This document shows, in pieces, positions 1 through 7,199 of a stretch of DNA of 38,033 bases; the first letter of the stretch is position 1; each line of letters starts with the position of its first letter. Source of the stretch: Terribium retamae (GTDB lineage Bacteria; Pseudomonadota; Alphaproteobacteria; Rhizobiales; Rhizobiaceae); the NCBI RefSeq assembly GCF_022347545.1, contig NZ_JAKREW010000041.1, positions 1 to 38,033 on the forward strand, given 5' to 3'. The translations under genes and the position numbers were made by a program. The notes below the pieces were generated by a model. It worked only from the letters and a program-made list of their open reading frames with translations, had not been told where the DNA came from and searched no databases.

Positions 1-240
1 GCCGCGCGCGAAATGGCCGGCGGCGGGCTGCAGGGCATAGCGAGGCAATTCGGCGGGGGGCTCGACTGACAGCGCATAGGTCCTGACCGACGAGCGCATC
101 GCGAAATGCAGGAACCAGTCGGTGATTTTCCAGTGGCCGCTGGAGGCCGCGACATCGAAGACACCGCTCCAGGCAAACAGCACCGCCGCCACCGGCAGCG
201 CGATTACGGCAAGCGCGATCTTTTGCCAGCGTGGGCGCAT
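1..240 (-). CDS. membrane-anchored protein of the cox cluster, probably a cytochrome c (partial, runs off the left edge)
   Basis: An ATG at 240 on the minus strand shares one base with the stop of the ctaG-like gene (TGATG), and the frame stays open to base 1. The 80 visible residues start with a short basic stretch (MRPRWQK), then one hydrophobic segment (residues 8-24), then a soluble part containing GHWKITDWFLHFAMR. From memory, this resembles small membrane-anchored c-type cytochromes found after ctaG in rhizobial cox clusters. The CxxCH haem motif would lie beyond the window, so the cytochrome call is an inference. Translational coupling to ctaG supports a role in the same oxidase pathway. 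Confidence 0.55.
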   Translation of the reverse strand, partial: MRPRWQKIALAVIALPVAAVLFAWSGVFDVAASSGHWKITDWFLHFAMRSSVRTYALSVEPPAELPRYALQPAAGHFARG

Positions 241-980
241 CAGCCTGCTCCTCGCCGGCGAGCGCTGAGGATGCCTGCCAGCAGCGACACGCCGCCGGCC
301 AGATAGACCGCGCCGCCGACGCCGAGCATGATCACGGCACCGAACTGCTGGTCCAGGCTGGCGCTCAATTGGGTGCCGAAGCAGGTCACGTCGTCCATGC
401 CGTAGAGGGGGCGCGGGCTGAGCGCCATCAGCGCGCCGAGCAGCGTCATATGCATCGACGTCAGCAGGAGCGCGAAGGCGCCGGTGGCGCGGGAGAGGCT
501 GTCGTGGCTGCCGGCCAGGCAGGACAACCACAGGAAGAGGCCGGCGCCGAGAAACGAAAGCTGTTCGGCAACCGTGCCCAGGGTGGAGGTCTCGGCCCAC
601 AGCCGTGCCGCCGGCGCATGCCAGCCCCACACGACGACGAATTCCACGAGCGAGGCGATCACCGGTGCGGCCCCGGAGCAATTCCAGGAAAAGTGCGCAG
701 CGGTTTTCCGTCCGGAATTGCGTAAAAACAAGGAGCTGGAGCGTTTCCGCGTTCCCGGTAAAAGCGGAAACACTCCAGGCAGCGCCACGGGGAGCCTGTC
801 GGCTAGCCCCAGCGCCAACAACGGAGCAGCCAGTGCCACCACGCCCATATGGGCCAGCATGTGCGCCGCGACCGAGTCGCGCCATGCCGTCAGCAAAGGC
901 CCGAGCCAGACGAGGGCGAGCAGGCCGAGCCCGGCGATGAAGCTTGCCCGCCTCATCACATGTGGGCTTGCCCGCTTCAT
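240..980 (-). CDS. ctaG: CtaG-like cytochrome c oxidase assembly factor with an in-frame repeat insertion
   Basis: A 246-residue multi-pass membrane protein. It carries the family hallmarks HMLAHMGVVALAAPLL (residues 40-55), a later WGWHAP segment and several hydrophobic helices. CtaG (caa3 type) helps assemble the copper site of haem-copper oxidases. The start at 980 is chosen because its ATG overlaps the stop of the upstream gene by four bases (ATGA); a longer reading to 1040 is open but less likely. Residues about 68-101 are encoded by a 101-bp palindromic repeat (678-778), so this stretch (..SLFLRNSGRKTAAHFSWNC..) is not native CtaG sequence. The frame survives the insertion. The insert follows the segment LPVALPG and precedes the helix with WGWHAP, so it probably lengthens a loop. 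Whether the protein still works cannot be told. Confidence 0.75.
   Translation of the reverse strand: MKRASPHVMRRASFIAGLGLLALVWLGPLLTAWRDSVAAHMLAHMGVVALAAPLLALGLADRLPVALPGVFPLLPGTRKRSSSLFLRNSGRKTAAHFSWNCSGAAPVIASLVEFVVVWGWHAPAARLWAETSTLGTVAEQLSFLGAGLFLWLSCLAGSHDSLSRATGAFALLLTSMHMTLLGALMALSPRPLYGMDDVTCFGTQLSASLDQQFGAVIMLGVGGAVYLAGGVSLLAGILSARRRGAG
678..778. repeat. Rhizobiales-type two-hairpin palindromic repeat, copy 1, inside ctaG
   Basis: Two adjacent inverted repeats. Hairpin 1 has arms GCAATTCC (678-685) and GGAATTGC (714-721), with further AGGAAAA/TTTTCC pairing inside. Hairpin 2 has arms CTGGAGCGTTTCCGC (736-750) and GCGGAAACACTCCAG (764-778), 15 bp with one mismatch. The linker GTAAAAACA joins them. 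A second copy lies at 9912-10001. Elements of this design are dispersed, usually between genes, in Brucella and Mesorhizobium genomes (Bru-RS/RIME-like, from general knowledge). Here it is within a coding sequence. Confidence 0.85.
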
Positions 981-1357
981 CGCACGCACTCCGTCACGAA
1001 CCACGCCGGAAGCGCAACCATGATGACGGCGACGAAGCACAGGCCCGACAGCAGCAAAGTCGCAAAGCCCTGGAACAGCAGGCGATCATGCCGGGTCGGA
1101 TCGTCATGCGGCGGATCGTGCGCGCCGAAGCCCCATTGGCGCCAGGCAAGCCAGGCCGAAGCCGCGATCAGGACGAGCGCGACTACGGTGGCGCCGGCGA
1201 TGCCGATGCGCACGGCGGCGAAGCTGATGCCGATCTGGTCCTGCTTGGCGCAATAGACGGCGGCGATGCCGTAGCAGAACAGGAAATGCGCGGCCCAGAC
1301 GACCGGGGCAGTGAACAGGGTCCACAGCGTTTCGATGGGTTTGGGGATGAACCGCAT
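977..1357 (-). CDS. small membrane protein of the cox cluster (CoxP position)
   Basis: A 126-residue protein with three predicted membrane helices: about residues 10-33 (TLFTAPVVWAAHFLFCYG), 48-72 and 94-117. The ATG at 1357 lies two bases after the stop of coxN, and its own stop overlaps the ctaG start (ATGA), so translation is coupled on both sides. Its position matches the gene called coxP in rhizobial coxMNOP clusters, but I do not recognise motifs that would fix a function. It may be a small oxidase subunit or an assembly factor. The soluble loop GAHDPPHDDPTRHD is rich in Asp and His. Confidence 0.75.
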   Translation of the reverse strand: MRFIPKPIETLWTLFTAPVVWAAHFLFCYGIAAVYCAKQDQIGISFAAVRIGIAGATVVALVLIAASAWLAWRQWGFGAHDPPHDDPTRHDRLLFQGFATLLLSGLCFVAVIMVALPAWFVTECVR

Positions 1358-1359
1358 GA

Positions 1360-3858
1360 TCACCCCGCCTCCGGAAACAGGCCGATGACCAGGAACGTCA
1401 GCACCGCCTGGATCAGCACGAAATGCCAGTAGAGCGCGCTGTTGCGCAGGTCCATGTCGTACAGTGCGGAGAGCCGTCCCGCGAAACTGCGGGCCAGGCA
1501 GTAGAGATGCATCACAACGCCGACAGCGGCGTGAGCGACCACCCAGAGCACCAGAAGCCAGACGATGGCCGGGTAGACATGGCTGGCCGGATCCATGCCA
1601 TGCTGCCAGGGTCCGGCGAGTGCAGCCGCCGACGCGGCGAGCGCAAGCAAGGCGGAAACCCCCAGGCAGGCTCGCATGGGGGCTTTTCGTTCGCCGGCAT
1701 TCAGCGTTCTCGCGATCAGCGTGGCCGCCCATGCGCCGCCGAACAAGGCGGCTGCGATGAGCGGCCATGCCATGCCCGGCCCTGCCTGCCCGGCGGTGAA
1801 ATCGGCGTGGATGGTCCAGTAGAAGAAATAGCCGAAGATCAGGCTGGCGAAGGCGGTCGCGTCGCCCACCATGGTGATGAACATCGCCCACCATCCGACC
1901 GAGGCCGAGCCGGAGGCATGGAGCGGCAGCATCAGCCCATGGCCGACGTCCTTTTCCTCGGCTTCCGGGATGACATTGGTGCCGGTCCAGAGCCAGTACA
2001 GCACCGCGCAGAGGCTGGCGATGGCGGCGACCGCAGTCACCAACCACCATTTGAAGGTCAGCGCGACAAAGACGGCGCCCAGCGTGACCGCCGAGACGAT
2101 GGTGACGCCGGAGGTGCCGCCGACGCGCAGCACCTGGACCGGCTCGGCATCGAGCACGGAGGTGACCAGCCCTTCGCGCTGACCCTCCGGTGCGTCGGCG
2201 AGGTAGCCGCGGCCCTCGGCGACGTCGCGCAGCAGGGTCGGCTGCTCCCACAGCGGATAGCGGCTGGTGATCCGGGGAATGGAGCGGACGCCCCAATTCT
2301 CCTTCGGCTCGGAAATCCATTCGAGCGTGCCGGCATTCCAGGGGTTCAGTTCGCCGCCCGTATGCCGGTGCTTGGGGCGCAGCACATCGAAGATCACGAC
2401 GAGAAGCCCGGCGGCGAAGATATAGGCGCCGATGCTGGAAATGAGGTTGAGCCAGTCCCAGCCCGTCTCGGAAGGATAGGTGAAGACGCGCCGTGGCATG
2501 CCGCGCAGCCCGGCGAGGTGCATGGGAAAGAAAGCGACGTTGAAGCCGACGAACATCAGCCAGAACGCGATGCGGCCGAGCCGGTCCGACAGGTGCTGCG
2601 CATCGATCAAGGGGTAGTAATAATAGAGGCCGGCGATCACCGGAAACAGCATGCCTCCGATCAGCACGTAATGCAGGTGCGCGACGACGAAATAGCTGTC
2701 ATGCGCCTGCCAGTCGAACGGTGCGAGCGCCACCATGACGCCGGTGAGCCCGCCGATGACGAAGATCGCGATGCCGCCTGTACCGAACAGCATCGGCGTC
2801 GAGAAGATCACGCGCCCGGCCAGCATCGTGGCGATGAAGACGAAGATCTGCACGCCGGTCGGGATGGCGACGGCTTCGGAGGCCGCTGAGAAGAAGGCCA
2901 GCGAGATCTGCGGCAGCCCCGTGGTGAACATGTGGTGCACCCACAGGCCGAAAGACAGGAAGCCCGTGCCGACGGCCGCGAGCACGATCCACGAATAGCC
3001 GACGATGGGCCGCTGCGCGAAGGTCGGTACGATCATCGCCATCAGCGCGATGGCGGGCAGGAAGATGATGTAGACTTCCGGATGGCCGAAGATCCAGAAC
3101 AGGTGCTGCCACAGCAGCGGGTCGCCGCCGCGCGCCGCATCGAAGAACGGCCAGTCGAACATGCGCTGCAGTTCGAACAGGAGGTCGCCGGCGATCAGCG
3201 GCGGGAAGGCGAACAGGATCATGCCGGCGACGATCAGCAGGTACCAGGCAAAAAGCGGCATCAGGTTGATGCGCATGCCGGGCGCGCGGCATTTCATGAT
3301 CCCGACGATGATCTCGACCGCGGCGGCGATGGACGCCACCTCGATGAAGGAAAGGCCGAGCAGCCAGATGTCGGCGCCGATGCCCGACAGTTCCTCGTCC
3401 GTCGCCAGCGGCGGATACATGAACCAGCCGCTGGAGGGCGCGGCATTGAAGAAGATGGAGCCGCACACGAAGACGCCGCCGAGCAGGAAGCTCCAGAAGC
3501 CGAAAGCGCCGAGGCGGGGGAAGGGCAGCTCGCGGGCCCCCAGCATCGGCGGCAGCAGGAAGATGGCGATCGCTTCGAAGATCGGCACCGCGAACAGGAA
3601 CATCATCACCGTGCCGTGCAGGGTGAAGGCCTGGTTGTAGAGATCTGCCGAGATGAGGTCGTTGTCGGGGAAAGCCAGCTGCGCGCGCATGATCAGCGCC
3701 AGGACGCCGGCAAACAGCATGAAGGCGAAGGCCGCGCCACCGTACCACAGGCCGACCTGCGTGTTGTTGACACTGGTCCAGTAGCGCCAGCCGGTCGGGT
3801 TCTGCCAGACCGCGCGCAGGCGCTCTTCCTGTGCCTGGCGTTCGGGCGTGCCGCTCAT
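1360..3858 (-). CDS. coxN: cytochrome c oxidase subunit I fused to a subunit III-like domain (CoxN)
   Basis: An 832-residue haem-copper oxidase subunit. Residues about 20-530 are subunit I. H81 (LHGTVMM) and H396 fit the low-spin haem ligands. H259 with Y263 (GHPEVY), H308 and H309 (VHHMF) fit the CuB site with its His-Tyr cross-link. H394 (VAHLH) fits the high-spin haem ligand. Residues about 570-832 contain further helices and read as a subunit III-like part, ending MDLRNSALYWHFVLIQAVLTF. Such I-III fusions occur in bacterial aa3/caa3-type enzymes. The enzyme would pass electrons from cytochrome c to O2 in the inner membrane. The ATG at 3858 overlaps the coxM stop (ATGA), which fixes the start. 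Confidence 0.93.
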   Translation of the reverse strand: MSGTPERQAQEERLRAVWQNPTGWRYWTSVNNTQVGLWYGGAAFAFMLFAGVLALIMRAQLAFPDNDLISADLYNQAFTLHGTVMMFLFAVPIFEAIAIFLLPPMLGARELPFPRLGAFGFWSFLLGGVFVCGSIFFNAAPSSGWFMYPPLATDEELSGIGADIWLLGLSFIEVASIAAAVEIIVGIMKCRAPGMRINLMPLFAWYLLIVAGMILFAFPPLIAGDLLFELQRMFDWPFFDAARGGDPLLWQHLFWIFGHPEVYIIFLPAIALMAMIVPTFAQRPIVGYSWIVLAAVGTGFLSFGLWVHHMFTTGLPQISLAFFSAASEAVAIPTGVQIFVFIATMLAGRVIFSTPMLFGTGGIAIFVIGGLTGVMVALAPFDWQAHDSYFVVAHLHYVLIGGMLFPVIAGLYYYYPLIDAQHLSDRLGRIAFWLMFVGFNVAFFPMHLAGLRGMPRRVFTYPSETGWDWLNLISSIGAYIFAAGLLVVIFDVLRPKHRHTGGELNPWNAGTLEWISEPKENWGVRSIPRITSRYPLWEQPTLLRDVAEGRGYLADAPEGQREGLVTSVLDAEPVQVLRVGGTSGVTIVSAVTLGAVFVALTFKWWLVTAVAAIASLCAVLYWLWTGTNVIPEAEEKDVGHGLMLPLHASGSASVGWWAMFITMVGDATAFASLIFGYFFYWTIHADFTAGQAGPGMAWPLIAAALFGGAWAATLIARTLNAGERKAPMRACLGVSALLALAASAAALAGPWQHGMDPASHVYPAIVWLLVLWVVAHAAVGVVMHLYCLARSFAGRLSALYDMDLRNSALYWHFVLIQAVLTFLVIGLFPEAG

Positions 3859-4844
3859 TCCAGCCGCCTCAGCCAGCTTGCCAGCACGCGGATGTCTTCG
3901 CGCGGCAGCATGCCGAATGCCGGCATTTTCACGCCCGGTTTGATGCGATCGGGATCGGCGATGAAGCGCTCGATGTTGTCGGTGGTGTTGGGCAGGATGC
4001 CGGCTGCCAGCGTAAGGCGTGACCCGAAATGCGAAAGATCGGGGCCGAGAACGCCTTTCGCCTCGGTGCCCGCGATCGCGTGGCATGCGCCGCAGCCATG
4101 GCGCCGGAACAGCTCCGCGCCGCTGGCCGCCACAGCCGGAGAGGGTTTCGCCTGCGCCGCCAGCCAGCGGTCGAACGCCTCCGGCGGCAAGGCCACCGCC
4201 TGGAGCGCCATCAGCGCGTGCGAGGTGCCGCAATATTCGGCGCAAGGCCCCCGGTAGGTTCCGGGTTTGGTCGCCTGCAGCGACAGGCGGTTGGTGCGGC
4301 CCGGGATCATGTCCATCTTGCCGCCGAGCGACGGTATCCAGAAGGAATGGATGACGTCGTTGCTTGCAAGGCTGAGTTCGACCCTCTGGCCGACCGGCAG
4401 CCTGATCTCGTTGGCGGATGTGACGGTGACGCCGTCCGGGGAGCGATAGACCACGCGCCACCAATACTGGCTGCCGGTGACCTCGATCCGCAGTCCGGAG
4501 GCTGCCGCAGCCCCGAAGGGGCGCAGCGCCGGCATCAGCCACAGGGCATAGGCAAGCAGGCCGACCACCACGGCCGACGGCAGCACCGCGCCGCCCCACA
4601 GGATCAGGCGGCTGGCGGCGGCCTCGCTGTGGCTGCGGCTTCGAGCGGCGTAGAGGAGAAGAGCGACGACCAGCAGCCAGACAATGGCGCCGCCAGTCGT
4701 CATGACCCAGAACAGCTGCGCAATGGACGCAGCCTCCTGCCCCGCCGCATCGAGTGCCGACTGGTTGCCCGAGCAACCCGCCAGCGTCAGACAGGCCAGG
4801 CCGGCTGGCTGGATTCCGGGAGGGGGTCTAGCCGCGACAGCCAT
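3855..4844 (-). CDS. coxM: cytochrome c oxidase subunit II with C-terminal cytochrome c domain (CoxM)
   Basis: A 329-residue protein with a lipoprotein-like signal (LTLAGC, lipid-accepting Cys24) and two membrane helices (about 41-66 and 80-104). The cupredoxin domain has the CuA ligands H166, C201, C205, H209 and M212 (CAEYCGTSHALM). A cytochrome c domain follows with C251GACH255 and a candidate axial Met at 307 or 312. It accepts electrons for the CoxN core. The N-terminus is odd: no clear ribosome site precedes ATG 4844, and MAVAARPPPGIQPAG is unusually Pro-rich for a signal peptide. A small frameshift or an alternative start just upstream is possible. First gene of the operon; an EcfG-like promoter lies at 4976-5000. 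Confidence 0.92.
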   Translation of the reverse strand: MAVAARPPPGIQPAGLACLTLAGCSGNQSALDAAGQEAASIAQLFWVMTTGGAIVWLLVVALLLYAARSRSHSEAAASRLILWGGAVLPSAVVVGLLAYALWLMPALRPFGAAAASGLRIEVTGSQYWWRVVYRSPDGVTVTSANEIRLPVGQRVELSLASNDVIHSFWIPSLGGKMDMIPGRTNRLSLQATKPGTYRGPCAEYCGTSHALMALQAVALPPEAFDRWLAAQAKPSPAVAASGAELFRRHGCGACHAIAGTEAKGVLGPDLSHFGSRLTLAAGILPNTTDNIERFIADPDRIKPGVKMPAFGMLPREDIRVLASWLRRLE

Positions 4845-4975
4845 GCGTCGCAGGGTCGTCGCTGCTGTTCTTCAGGGTTCGCTTTCCTGGTGCAGGCGTT
4901 CCGCGCACCTGCCGAACGGGCCACTCGCGTGAAGCAGACATGAGGGTTCCCCGGTTTTCGTGCCGACGGTCTGAC

Positions 4976-5000
4976 AACTGCCAGGACGCAGCTTGGTTCC
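4976..5000 (-). promoter_or_regulatory. EcfG-like promoter upstream of coxM
   Basis: On the minus strand GGAAC (5000-4996), 16 nt, AGTT (4979-4976). This is three of four bases of the EcfG -10 box CGTT. The coxM start is about 130 nt downstream. No other gene lies between, so the leader would be long. Confidence 0.5.
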
Positions 5001-5056
5001 TTTTTGTAGCCGGACACTGCGGAAGAGATCGGCTGCGCTCCAACCTGCAATCTCCG

Positions 5057-5081
5057 GGAACGTCGGTGAAACCGCCGCGTT
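5057..5081 (+). promoter_or_regulatory. EcfG-like promoter, perfect match, upstream of DUF982 gene
   Basis: GGAAC (5057-5061), 16 nt, CGTT (5078-5081), an exact match to the general stress consensus. Only 8 nt separate the -10 box from ATG 5090, so the transcript would be leaderless or nearly so. Confidence 0.65.
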
Positions 5082-5089
5082 TCCAAGGC

Positions 5090-5356
5090 ATGCAACCGAT
5101 ACCATTCGACAGGCCTGTTCTGATCTACTTCGGAAAACCGGGACGGACCCGCACCGTCAGTTCCGTTTTCGAAGCGGAGCATTGCCTCAAGAATGAAAAG
5201 TGGCCGGGAAAGCGGAAGGTCGCCTGGCAACAGGCCATCAATGTCATGGACGCGATCAAGCTGAGCCAGGCCACGCCGGACGAGGCCAGGCAATCCTTTG
5301 AACGCGCGGCCGAAGAAGCGGGAATTCTCGCCATCGTGCGGGATGTCCATGGCTGA
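5090..5356 (+). CDS. DUF982 family protein
   Basis: An 88-residue protein with the DUF982 pattern: an N-terminal FDRPVLIYFGKPGRTRTV strand region, a central helix with W and C, and a C-terminal helix SPEEAR-like (TPDEARQSFERAAEEAGIL). DUF982 proteins are abundant in Rhizobiales and have no known function. The start at 5090 is where the domain begins. The frame is open further upstream, but that part has no family likeness and contains the promoter. No usable ribosome site precedes the ATG (AAGG sits directly against it), which fits a leaderless start. Two more DUF982 genes lie at 31770-32381. Confidence 0.8.
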   Translation: MQPIPFDRPVLIYFGKPGRTRTVSSVFEAEHCLKNEKWPGKRKVAWQQAINVMDAIKLSQATPDEARQSFERAAEEAGILAIVRDVHG

Positions 5357-5374
5357 ATTGTCGAGGCGGCTCCA

Positions 5375-5527
5375 ATGAAAGCGTTCAATCACAGCTTTGA
5401 GAAAACGATCGCCGATTTCCTGCGCAGCCTGATCGTGGAAATCGCCCCGAACGCCCTTCGGGTCGGACAGTCCGGCGGGCGTGAAGGCACGACACAGGCA
5501 AAGCGGCGGCAGAAGCCGGGCAACTGA
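5375..5527 (+). CDS. hypothetical small protein (50 aa)
   Basis: A 50-codon ORF, MKAFNHSFEKTIADFLRSL then a basic C-terminus ending RQKPGN. It starts 18 nt after the DUF982 stop, with GAGG 8 nt before the ATG, and could be co-transcribed with it. It ends 37 nt before the converging mpg stop. Not recognised. The amphipathic first half and basic tail are compatible with a real small protein, but the evidence is position and ribosome site only. Confidence 0.35.
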   Translation: MKAFNHSFEKTIADFLRSLIVEIAPNALRVGQSGGREGTTQAKRRQKPGN

Positions 5528-5564
5528 GCTGGCAACCGCTCCGGCTGTCGCCAACGACTTGCCG

Positions 5565-6155
5565 TCATCCTTGTTCGAACCGCTTGCTCAGATAAGGCGA
5601 ACCTGCGAGCCCGAACCGCCATGCCTTGTCGGTCGCCTTTGAAATGCCTATCCGGGCACCGACGATCACCGGAACATAGGCGACGGGCGGCACGAGGGTA
5701 AATCTCGGGTCCTGCAAGGACAGCCCGTTATGGGATGCGTCTATCCCGAGCGCCAGCGCCAGCCGCCCAGGTCCCGAACAGAACAGACGAGGTTCCGTCA
5801 GGCCGCGGCGCTCGCTCATGCGGTCGAAGCCATGAAGCGGCTCGAGTGCCCGCAGCAGAACCGCACTGCCGCGCTGGCACACGAAATTGAGGCACCAGTG
5901 GAGGCCGTAGGAACGGTAGACGTAGACATGGCCCGGAGGCCCGAACATCGCGGCATTGCGGCGCGTTTCACCCCCGAAACTGTGCGAGGCCGGATCGTCG
6001 GCGGCGTAAGCCTCGGTTTCGACAATGATGCCGCCGACGCCGTCGACACAGAACTCCGTTCCGATGAGTTCGGCCGCGACCCTGTCCGGCGCACGGTCCC
6101 AGAAGAGCCTAAACCTGGCCTCCGCATCCGCATCGTGATCAGCTTTTATGTCCAT
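5565..6155 (-). CDS. mpg: 3-methyladenine DNA glycosylase (AAG/Mpg family)
   Basis: A 196-residue Mpg-family glycosylase, full length for bacterial members. It removes alkylated purines (3-methyladenine, hypoxanthine and similar) in base excision repair. The family segment VETEAYAADDPASHSFGG gives, by position against human AAG, the catalytic Glu48, with Tyr50 and His58 in the base pocket. GPPGHVYVYRSYGLHWCLN and FCSGPGRLALALGID are further family blocks. It starts 16 nt after the ligC stop, so it is the last gene of the ligD-ligC-mpg unit. A monofunctional glycosylase in one operon with ligases suggests coordinated repair of alkylated or stress-damaged DNA. Confidence 0.92.
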   Translation of the reverse strand: MDIKADHDADAEARFRLFWDRAPDRVAAELIGTEFCVDGVGGIIVETEAYAADDPASHSFGGETRRNAAMFGPPGHVYVYRSYGLHWCLNFVCQRGSAVLLRALEPLHGFDRMSERRGLTEPRLFCSGPGRLALALGIDASHNGLSLQDPRFTLVPPVAYVPVIVGARIGISKATDKAWRFGLAGSPYLSKRFEQG

Positions 6156-6171
6156 CGCCCAACATGCCCGA

Positions 6172-7182
6172 TTATAAGCCCAGTTGCTCGAATGTGCATT
6201 GATGGGGGGCTTTGTCGGGTCGCCAGCGCAATAGCCTGGTGCCGTGCCGGAACCGCCTTCCCGTCACATGGTCGAACCGTACTTCGACGACCAGCGTCGG
6301 TTTCAGCGGCTCCCAGGCCGCGCTTCGTTCCGTGCTCCACCGGCTCGGGCCACCGGGCGCGTTGCCCGTAAAGCCGGGTGCTTGCCGCAGCTTTTCCAGC
6401 CGTCTGGTCAATGCTGCCCTGTCCTCGTTGCGGATGGTGGAGGTGAAGCCGACATGGTCGAGCTTGCCGTCGTCGTCATAGAGACCGAGGAGCAGGGAGC
6501 CGACCTCCTTCTTGCTGCCGAGATAGCGAAACCCTCCGACAACGCAGTCGGCGCTGCGCAGCAGCTTGACCTTCACCATCTCGCGAACGCCGGACAGATA
6601 TTGTCCATCGCGTCTTTTCGCGACGATGCCGTCGGTCCGCCCGGTGTTGCGTGCCGTCAGCCATCGGCCGGCTTCCTCGGCATCGAGGGTCACCGGCGAC
6701 AGTTCGATGTCCTTCGAATTCAGGGATTTGGCGAACCTTTCCAGCACGTCGCGCCGGGTCGACAACGGCCTTTCCCTCAGATCCCCGCCGGTCGTGTCGG
6801 CGAGCATGTCGAACAGGATCAGCTTCGCGGGCGTCTCGGCAGAAAGCTTGCGGATGCGGCTGGCCGCGGGATGCAGTCGCATCTGCAGGGCTTCGAACGA
6901 ATAGCCGCCGGACAGTTCGATGACGATCTCGCCGTCGATGACGAAGCGGGAGGCCGGCAGGCTCCGCAAATGGCCGACGATTTCGGGAAAATACCTGCCG
7001 AGCGGCTTGCCGGATTTGCCCCGGATGTCGACCGCGTCGCCGGATTTGAAGGCCAGGCAACGAAACCCGTCCCATTTCGGTTCGTATTGCCACGCTGCGC
7101 CGTCGACCGGGATCTCCTGCGCCAGCCTTGCCTCCATCGGCGCCGTATCGAGCGGCAGTGGGAACGCCTCGGCCTCGGCCAT
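6172..7182 (-). CDS. ligC: ATP-dependent DNA ligase, LigC type
   Basis: A 336-residue stand-alone ATP-dependent ligase. Motif I is EPKWDGFR with the adenylated Lys36. Motif III-like VIDGEIVI, motif IV-like DGIVAKRRDG and motif V-like MVKVKLLR follow, then an OB-fold domain to the C-terminus. It lacks the phosphoesterase and polymerase parts of LigD, as in mycobacterial LigC. The chosen ATG (7182) lies 17 nt after the ligD stop with GGAG upstream; the longer open frame to 7359 overlaps ligD and is not needed. Likely role: sealing nicks in end-joining or base excision repair with LigD and Mpg. Confidence 0.9.
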   Translation of the reverse strand: MAEAEAFPLPLDTAPMEARLAQEIPVDGAAWQYEPKWDGFRCLAFKSGDAVDIRGKSGKPLGRYFPEIVGHLRSLPASRFVIDGEIVIELSGGYSFEALQMRLHPAASRIRKLSAETPAKLILFDMLADTTGGDLRERPLSTRRDVLERFAKSLNSKDIELSPVTLDAEEAGRWLTARNTGRTDGIVAKRRDGQYLSGVREMVKVKLLRSADCVVGGFRYLGSKKEVGSLLLGLYDDDGKLDHVGFTSTIRNEDRAALTRRLEKLRQAPGFTGNAPGGPSRWSTERSAAWEPLKPTLVVEVRFDHVTGRRFRHGTRLLRWRPDKAPHQCTFEQLGL

Positions 7183-7199
7183 GATCGCGGCTCCGGCCA

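Noticed and set aside
1423..4943. Long plus-strand open frames opposite the cox genes
   Set aside because: They are shadows of coxM/coxN in high-GC DNA, rich in Arg, His, Gly and Asp with no family likeness and no ribosome sites. The minus strand encodes unmistakable oxidase subunits.
4787..5554. 255-codon minus-strand frame upstream of coxM
   Set aside because: It runs antisense to the DUF982 gene and its promoter, and has no domain or ribosome site. I kept only the remark that the coxM start is weakly supported.
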